DNA from: Pomphorhynchus laevis
Lineage: Eukaryota > Acanthocephala > Palaeacanthocephala > Echinorhynchida > Pomphorhynchidae
Reading direction: 5' to 3'
Assembly (NCBI GenBank): GCA_012934845.2
Contig: WNNJ02000174.1
Coordinates: 123,294 to 187,293 of the forward strand
DNA length: 64,000 bases
The stretch's first letter is position 1, and each line of letters starts with the position of its first letter. The notes below the pieces were generated by a model, which was given only the letters and a program-made list of their open reading frames with translations, searched no databases and was not told the DNA's origin. This document shows positions 58,188-64,000 of the stretch, in pieces. The translations under genes and the position numbers were made by a program.

Positions 58188-61100
58188 GTCTTCCCCGATT
58201 ATATAATCGTCTAGGTACTTCGGAGTTCTTCTATCCCTAGGACTACGCCGTAATTCTTGAAGTCTATTATGTTCGACTTGTTGATTCTCTTCACTCCGAT
58301 AGTTACCGATTCCAACTTGTGTAATATTATCAGCTCCATTCAATGATTGTCGTGATACGATTGTCGAGTCGGTTTTTGAATGCATGCCGTCTCCTTCTGA
58401 TGTCCGATCAATCAGTAGCATATCGTTATCTATGTTAGAATTTGTAATAGGGTACCTGGTCAGTCTTCTTACGGACACATTCATCTCTTTTCCGCAAGGT
58501 TTCCGAATAGTAGCGTAGTTACCATTTGATTGTAAGATTTCAGCCTGCGAAAACAACGGATTTGATTTAGACATTGGATTCTGATTTAAAAGCACGTTTT
58601 CACCTGTTCCCAACCATCTCGGAACGATACATTTGTTACAAGAATTCCTTGGGAAAGAAAATAGTCGTTGATGTGGAGTCTCCCCTATCGCGGTACACAG
58701 TAAGCTGCGCAAAGATGACAAAACCAATGGCAGAACAAATTCCCATTCCGCCAGTGTTTTCCTGTGAGTTTTGAGGGCGAGTTGGGTTGTCTTCCAGATT
58801 ATTCCAACGAATCGTTCGGCCTGTCCGTTACCACGTGGGTTGTAGCACGAACTGCGGGTGCAGCTAATACCGCGAGAATTTAGATACGTTCGGAATTCGT
58901 TGGATTGAAAACATGTTGCTTGGTCACTGTGAACGTTGGCTGGGTAACCAAAAACACTGAAGATTTGATTCAGGCAATTGATGACTGATATAGAAGATGT
59001 ATCCTTACACGGTATGGCGAACGGAAAGCGAGAATATTCGTCAACGACACAAAGGATATATTTGTTTTCTGTAGTTGATGTCAATGGGCCTTTAAAGTCA
59101 ATGCTTAGCCGTTCAAATGGATGCGTAGCCTTGATGACATGTGCTGTTTCTGGTCTAGCGTATCGAGGCTTCAATTCGGCGCAAATTTGACACGAAGAGA
59201 CAACGTCCGCAACGTCACTTTTGTCAAAAGGTAACTCATGCGAACGAACGTAGTGAAGTAATCGACTGACACCCGGATGACACAATGAATTATGCAAGAT
59301 CTTAAGATCATTAACTGTTTTGCAAGACGAACATGTTATCCTAGACATTGCGTCAGCAGCTTTATTTGATTGTCCGGGCCGGTATTCAATGCCAAAATTG
59401 TAAGGTGCAAGTTCAATTCTCCATCGAGCGATTTTGTCACTTTTTATGCGATTCGACAGTTTTTGATCAAACATAAATGACACTGACCTCTGATCGGTTT
59501 TGACAATGAAATAGCGTCCTAGCAGGAAATGCTTCCAATATTTAAGAGCTTCCACAATCGCGTAAGCCTCCTTTTCCACACTCGACTGTCGCAACGCTGT
59601 TTTAGGCAAGGATCGTGAATAGAAGGCGACGGGGCAGTTGTTTTGACTGAGCACCGCGCCGATAGATGAATATGAGGCGTCAGTTTCAACAGTCAAGGAA
59701 AGATCCGGATTGTAAGCACATAAAAATGAATTCGAGATTTCCGACTTTATTTCTTCTATCTGTCGGATGACAGCACGATCGAGGGGAAAATCTTTCGATT
59801 CTACCAGTGGGCGTATCTTTGCCGAGAAAGAAGGGATCCACCTCGAATAGTAAGCGAGCATACCGAGGAGTCTCTGTAGTGAAGTGTGATTTTCCGGAAT
59901 CGGGTAAGTAAGAAATGGCTTAATTCTTTCAGTGTCAGGTTTGATGCAACCATGTCGAATATGGTAGCCCAAAAAATTGAGTTGTGTCTTGCCCAAACGC
60001 GACTTTTCCGGAGAGAATTTGATGTTGAGCTGATTAGCGATGGTCGTTAGACGATCTAGTCTTTTGTCGTGTTCATCAGTGCTATTTCCACACACGATGA
60101 TGTCATCTAAGTAAGCAAATACTCCTTCAAGTTGATAGTGTTCGATGAGGTTATTCATGATTCGTTGGAAAGCAGAAACAGCATTTGTAAGCCCAAAAGG
60201 AATTCGCTGGAATTCGTACAAACGTCCTGATGCTTCGAAAGCCGTGTATTTTTTATCTTCCTCCAGCAATGGAATCTGATAGTAAGCACTGGAAAGATCG
60301 AGCGTCGAAAACACGGAATGTGTTGCAATCTTCGAAATGAGGTCATCGATATTAGGAAGAGGGTAGGCATCCAAAGATGTGAATCGGTTAATAGTTTGCG
60401 AGTAGTCGACAACCATTCTCTGTCTACCATTCCTATTTGTAACAACAAGAACCTGTGAGCGCCAAGGCGATCTGCTTTCTCGAATAATGCCGGATTTGAG
60501 TAAGTTAGCTACTTGGCTTCGAATAAACTCGGCGTTTGATAGTGTCTGTCTTCTTGATTTCGTGGCAACTGGAATGAGATGTTTCGGCAAATTCGGAAAA
60601 AGTGTTAATGGCTGGATTTTTATGGCAGATGCTGGAGATATGTTAGCGAGAGTTAGTCCAGGCAAATTTCCACCGAATGGGAACGTTATGAATTCATGTT
60701 CCTTCATGAATTCTCTGCCTAATATGGCATCAGCGCATAATGACGACAACAATGAAAAGCGGCAGCGTGGATAAGTATTTTTATTCAACTCAATGTTTGT
60801 TGTGCACTGTTTTGTAATTGTGGCCCAAGAGGAGGAGGACGCCATATAAACTGTTTTACAGCAAGATGTGGTTGTCAGTTGTAATTTATGTGCGATATTC
60901 GTGTCAATGAAATTTTCTGAACTGCCCGTATCTAGAAGACATTCGATTTGTTGACCATTGATTGTAATGGAAGTCAATGAACTTGGATCCTCTAAGTTGG
61001 ACATGGAACATAACGCCGATGAAGTCGAGGTGGAAAATTTTAATTTTGATTGACAGACTTTGGCAAAATGACCATGTTTAGAACAAATGTTGCAAGTAAC

Positions 61101-61842
61101 GTCTCTTGCAGGACACTTACTGCGGGGGTGATAATGATTACCGCAAAAGTAACAGCGTTTGGTAATTTTGTTTCGCAAGGCTGCGTTAATCGATTTGTCA
61201 TCATCGAATTCGGAATGGGAGGGTTCGTTATTGTTGTCCGCTGAAACCGATGCTAGCATTGATCTTGTCTCGTCATTTGAAGTAAAAACGGCTGCTTGTT
61301 GTTGTGCGGCCTCTAGAGATGATGCCATTAAAACAATTTCATCGAAGTCAGTTTTATTCGATTCGAGTATCCTCTCACGTATATAAGAATTTAGTAGACC
61401 ATGGACGAGGGCGTCAATGATATGGCTTCGACGGTTAGTTGCGGCATCGACATCTTCAAAATTACACTTTGTTGCCAACTCTTCAAGTTTTCTCACATAT
61501 TGCTGGATATTCATCGTTTTATCTTGACGACAAGTATGCAGTTGAAATCTATTAAAAACCGCGTTAACTGGCTTCTGAAATTGCTTATCGAGTATATTTA
61601 AGGCTGAGTCGAATGTTCTAGAATCTTTGATCAGTAAGTAAAGTCTTGATGACAGTAAGTTAATGAGTACAAATCGTTTCTGGTCATCTGTTATTGTGAC
61701 TTGCAACGAGAAAAAATTTTGTAGCTTTTGGCGCCAGTGAATCCATTCGTCTTGACAATCTGATGTGTCTGGATCCAGATTGAAAGGTTGAGGTATAAGA
61801 AGTTTATCCATGGAAACGTTGGACGTCAATTGTTGAATAAAT

Positions 61843-61922
61843 TGTAATGATAAACCAAATAAGGCTTTATTCAACAATCTAGAATATAGTTATACAATAT
61901 GATTACATGTTAGATTATCACA
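61843..61922 (-). repeat. Gypsy element 5' LTR
   Basis: Direct repeat of 58109-58187. In element sense it begins TGTGATAATC and ends ATCATTACA (TG...CA). ATTGTTGAATAAA within the LTR is the inverse complement of TTTATTCAACAAT immediately inside it. Confidence 0.93.
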
Positions 61923-62480
61923 CTCACACATTCGACCATTGCATACACGATATCGCCATTTATTTCTCCAACTGTCTATCTTCTATCTACAAACATCTCT
62001 TTAATCTCAATCTCGTTCTAAACCCCCGACAAGTCCAAAATAATGTGGATCCTCCACCGTAAACCAAACATATCTCCTATATCTTTTGCCTCATCGATCA
62101 TCCCCATAGTACACAATATCACTTTCTTAGGCTTCCATTTCGATGATCACCTTTCCCTTAAATCCTTCGTCCGCTACAAGGTCCGTTTGTCTAACTTAAT
62201 TCTCCATGACATCCGCCGTATCCGCCCTTATCGACTTCCGTTCTTGTATGTATCTTCTGTCATCGCTTCTTTTCCCTAAAATCAATTACTGCCTAAACCT
62301 TTCGCCTATTCTTCAAAATCCATCATGCTACCCTACAACGAATAACCAACTCTCCTGGCCTTCCATCCACATCCGCATCAAACTCATCCTACTTGTCGTA
62401 AATTTTCGTCGCATCGCTGTCGGCTCCCCATCTTTCATAAACTTTCCTTTCTTAGACGACACTCGCCCCATCTCTCTATC
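61923..62480 (+). mobile_element. Family B LINE fragment, part right of the gypsy insertion
   Basis: Continues the LINE interrupted at 58108: HTFDHCIHDIAIYFSNCLSS-like sequence, then KIMWILHRKPNISPI (62035-62080), TFLGFHFDDHLSLKSFVR (62115-62170) and blocks to PFLDDTRPISLSL at about 62480. Frameshifts are present. It stops at a perfect hairpin and a short TA-rich tract beside the satellite, so its normal 3' hairpin is missing. Confidence 0.78.
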
Positions 62481-62481
62481 G

Positions 62482-62518
62482 CTACAGTCTTCCCCACTTA
62501 CACTGGGGAAGACTGTAG
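62482..62518. repeat. Perfect 15-bp hairpin at the LINE/satellite junction
   Basis: CTACAGTCTTCCCCA at 62482-62496 and its exact complement at 62504-62518, with a 7-nt loop. A TA-rich tract follows to 62560. Confidence 0.8.
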
Positions 62519-62560
62519 TCTACCCCACTATAAATATATATACACACTATATATATATAG

Positions 62561-64000
62561 TTTTTAAATCCGATTGAGTTAAACTGTGCTCCGGGAGCTA
62601 ATAATCTTCAATTTTATAATCGTAGATTTTGCCAAAGACCGAAGTTCGATTACATGCAGAGCAGACTTCGTTATCACTCCTAGACGAGCTGATGGTAGCC
62701 GGCAGCACTAATCAGTAGGGTGAACTACCATCAGTCGTTTCGGCTGCCTTGTGATATATTAAAAGGCATCTCCGAGAATTTGCTTACGTGGTAGCATGGG
62801 CATTACCTCTTTAAGCTAACCATGTGCTTTCCGGATCATCCTAATTTTATTCAGCAGGAATTTAACTTGCTGTCGTGGCTTGCTTTCTCATAGGATCCTT
62901 TGAAGGATACGTTTTTATAGTGTTTAAATCCGATTGAGTTAAACTGTGCTCCGGGAGCTAATAATCTTCAATTTTATAATCGTAGATTTTGCCAAAGACC
63001 GAAGTTAGATTACATGCAGAGCAGACTTCGTTATCACTCCTAGACGAGCTGATGATAGCCGGCAGCACTCATCAGTAGTGTGAACTACCATCAGTCGTTT
63101 CGGCTGCCTTGTGATATATTAAAAGGCATCTCCGAGAATTTGCTTACGTGGTAGCATGGGCATTACCTATTTAAGCTAACCATGTGCTTTCCGGATCATC
63201 CAAATTTTATTCAGCAGAAATTTAACTTGCTGTCGTTGCTTGCTTTCTCACAGGATCCTTTGAAGGATACGTTTTTATAGTTTTTAAATCCGATTGAGTT
63301 AAACTGTGCTCCGGGAGCTAATAATCTTCAATTTTATAATCGTAGATTTTGCCAAAGACCGAAGTTCGATTACGTGCAGAGCAGACTTCGTTATCACTCC
63401 TAGACGAGCTGATGGTAGCCGGCAGCACTCATCAGTAGGTTAAACTACCATCAGTCGTTTCGGCTGCCTTGTGATATATTAAAAGGCATCTCCGAGAATT
63501 TGCTTACGTGGTAGCATGGGCATTACCTCTTTAAGCTAACCATGTGCTTTCCGGATCCTCCTAATTTTATTCAGCAGGAATTTAACTTGCTGTCGTTGCT
63601 TGCTTTCTCACAGGATCCTTTGAAGGATACGTTTTTATAGTTTTTAAATCCGATTGAGTTAAACTGTGCTCCGGGAGCTAATAATCTTCAATTTTATAAT
63701 CGTAGATTTTGCCAAAGACCGAAGTTCGATTACATGCAGAGCAGACTTCGTTATCACTCCTAGACGAGCTGATGGTAGCCGGCAGCACTAATCAGTAGGG
63801 TGAACTACCATCAGTCGTTTCGGCTGCCTTGTGATATATTAAAAGGCATCTCCGAGAATTTGCTTACGTGGTAGCATGGGCATTACCTCTTTAAGCTAAC
63901 CATGTGCTTTCCGGATCATCCTAATTTTATTCAGCAGGAATTTAACTTGCTGTCGTGGCTTGCTTTCTCATAGGATCCTTTGAAGGATACGTTTTTATAG
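62561..64000. repeat. Satellite array: four 360-bp units
   Basis: Four head-to-tail units of exactly 360 bp: 62561-62920, 62921-63280, 63281-63640 and 63641-64000. Units 1 and 4 look identical throughout, while units 2 and 3 differ at about ten positions each. The array continues past the window edge. Each unit has two complementary pairs, GATGGTAG with CTACCATC and GGCAGC with GCTGCC, that interleave, plus GGATCCTTTGAAGGATAC near the end. No open frame of note. It is probably tandem satellite DNA such as pericentromeric or telomere-proximal blocks (inference). Confidence 0.95.

Larger units (their letters stand above)
58109..61922 (-). mobile_element. Ty3/gypsy LTR retrotransposon, looks whole and young
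   Basis: A 3.8-kb element with very short LTRs (58109-58187, 79 bp; 61843-61922, 80 bp) that differ by a single base of length. It is flanked by the 5-bp duplication CTCAC (58104-58108 and 61923-61927). One long gag-pol frame on the minus strand (58155-61877; probable gag start 61811) carries, in order, gag, zinc knuckles, protease, reverse transcriptase, RNase H and integrase, with no chromodomain seen. A purine-rich stretch abuts the 3' LTR at 58188-58197. LTRs of 77-80 bp and this layout recall the Mag lineage of Ty3/gypsy (tentative). No envelope gene is seen. It appears unbroken; near-identical LTRs indicate a recent insertion. It sits inside a family B LINE. Confidence 0.92.

Noticed and set aside
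62561-64000. Hammerhead ribozyme in the satellite (CGAAAC and CTGATKAG on the minus strand, with a GGCAGCC/GGCAGC-type stem II)
   Set aside because: Stem II would form, but only about 22 nt separate GAAA from CTGATGA, and these cannot make both stem III and stem I with a cleavage triplet.
1-64000. CRISPR arrays, operons or other prokaryotic systems
   Set aside because: Spliced host gene, LINEs, Penelope elements and satellite show that the DNA is eukaryotic; no spacer-repeat pattern exists.

Overview
The window is AT-rich eukaryotic DNA, almost certainly from an invertebrate animal and possibly an arthropod; the species cannot be fixed from the sequence. Two host genes are visible. One is an OPA3-like mitochondrial gene on the minus strand: two exons at 14670-14805 and 12888-13177, one 1.49-kb intron, 141 codons. 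The other is a PP2A catalytic subunit on the minus strand at 32109-33041, whose whole coding region lies in one exon. Most of the rest is retroelement sequence in several layers.

Layout: 1-2090, Penelope-like RT and its 3' tail; 2.1-7.4 kb, AT-rich with no gene seen; 7.7-11.1 kb, two decayed copies of a restriction-endonuclease-type LINE (family C); 11.3-12.3 kb, Penelope terminal repeats; 12.9-14.8 kb, the OPA3-like gene, whose intron holds an inverted copy of part of its own exon 2; 15.8-16.5 kb, nuclease end of a family C LINE; 16.9-23.2 kb, a LINE ORF1 scrap, a Ty3/gypsy fossil, and a family A LINE split by a family B LINE; 23.5-26.6 kb, Penelope repeats and another family C LINE; 27.8 kb, a LINE 3' end; 28.3-32 kb, noncoding with a fold-back repeat; 32.1-33.05 kb, PP2A; 33.2-38 kb, head-to-tail Penelope fragments and a LINE ORF1 zinc-knuckle relic; 39-43.3 kb, a family A LINE with both ORFs open; 45.4-57.6 kb, more LINE copies and a second gypsy fossil; 57.8-62.5 kb, a family B LINE interrupted by a young, whole-looking Ty3/gypsy element; 62.56-64 kb, a 360-bp satellite array.

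The strongest lead for something undescribed is a module of about 125 nt, seen nine times, always in the terminal part of the Penelope-like element. It has a covarying hairpin, an interleaved (pseudoknot) pair of helices and CUGAUGA/GAAA boxes, which together suggest a catalytic or recognition RNA that is not a standard hammerhead. Other leads are the antisense exon copy in the OPA3 intron, conserved 3' hairpins that mark the ends of two LINE families, 5' repeats and an N-terminal Cys finger shared by those LINEs, an internal duplication inside a family C LINE, and a satellite in which unit 4 equals unit 1, suggesting a trimeric higher-order repeat.
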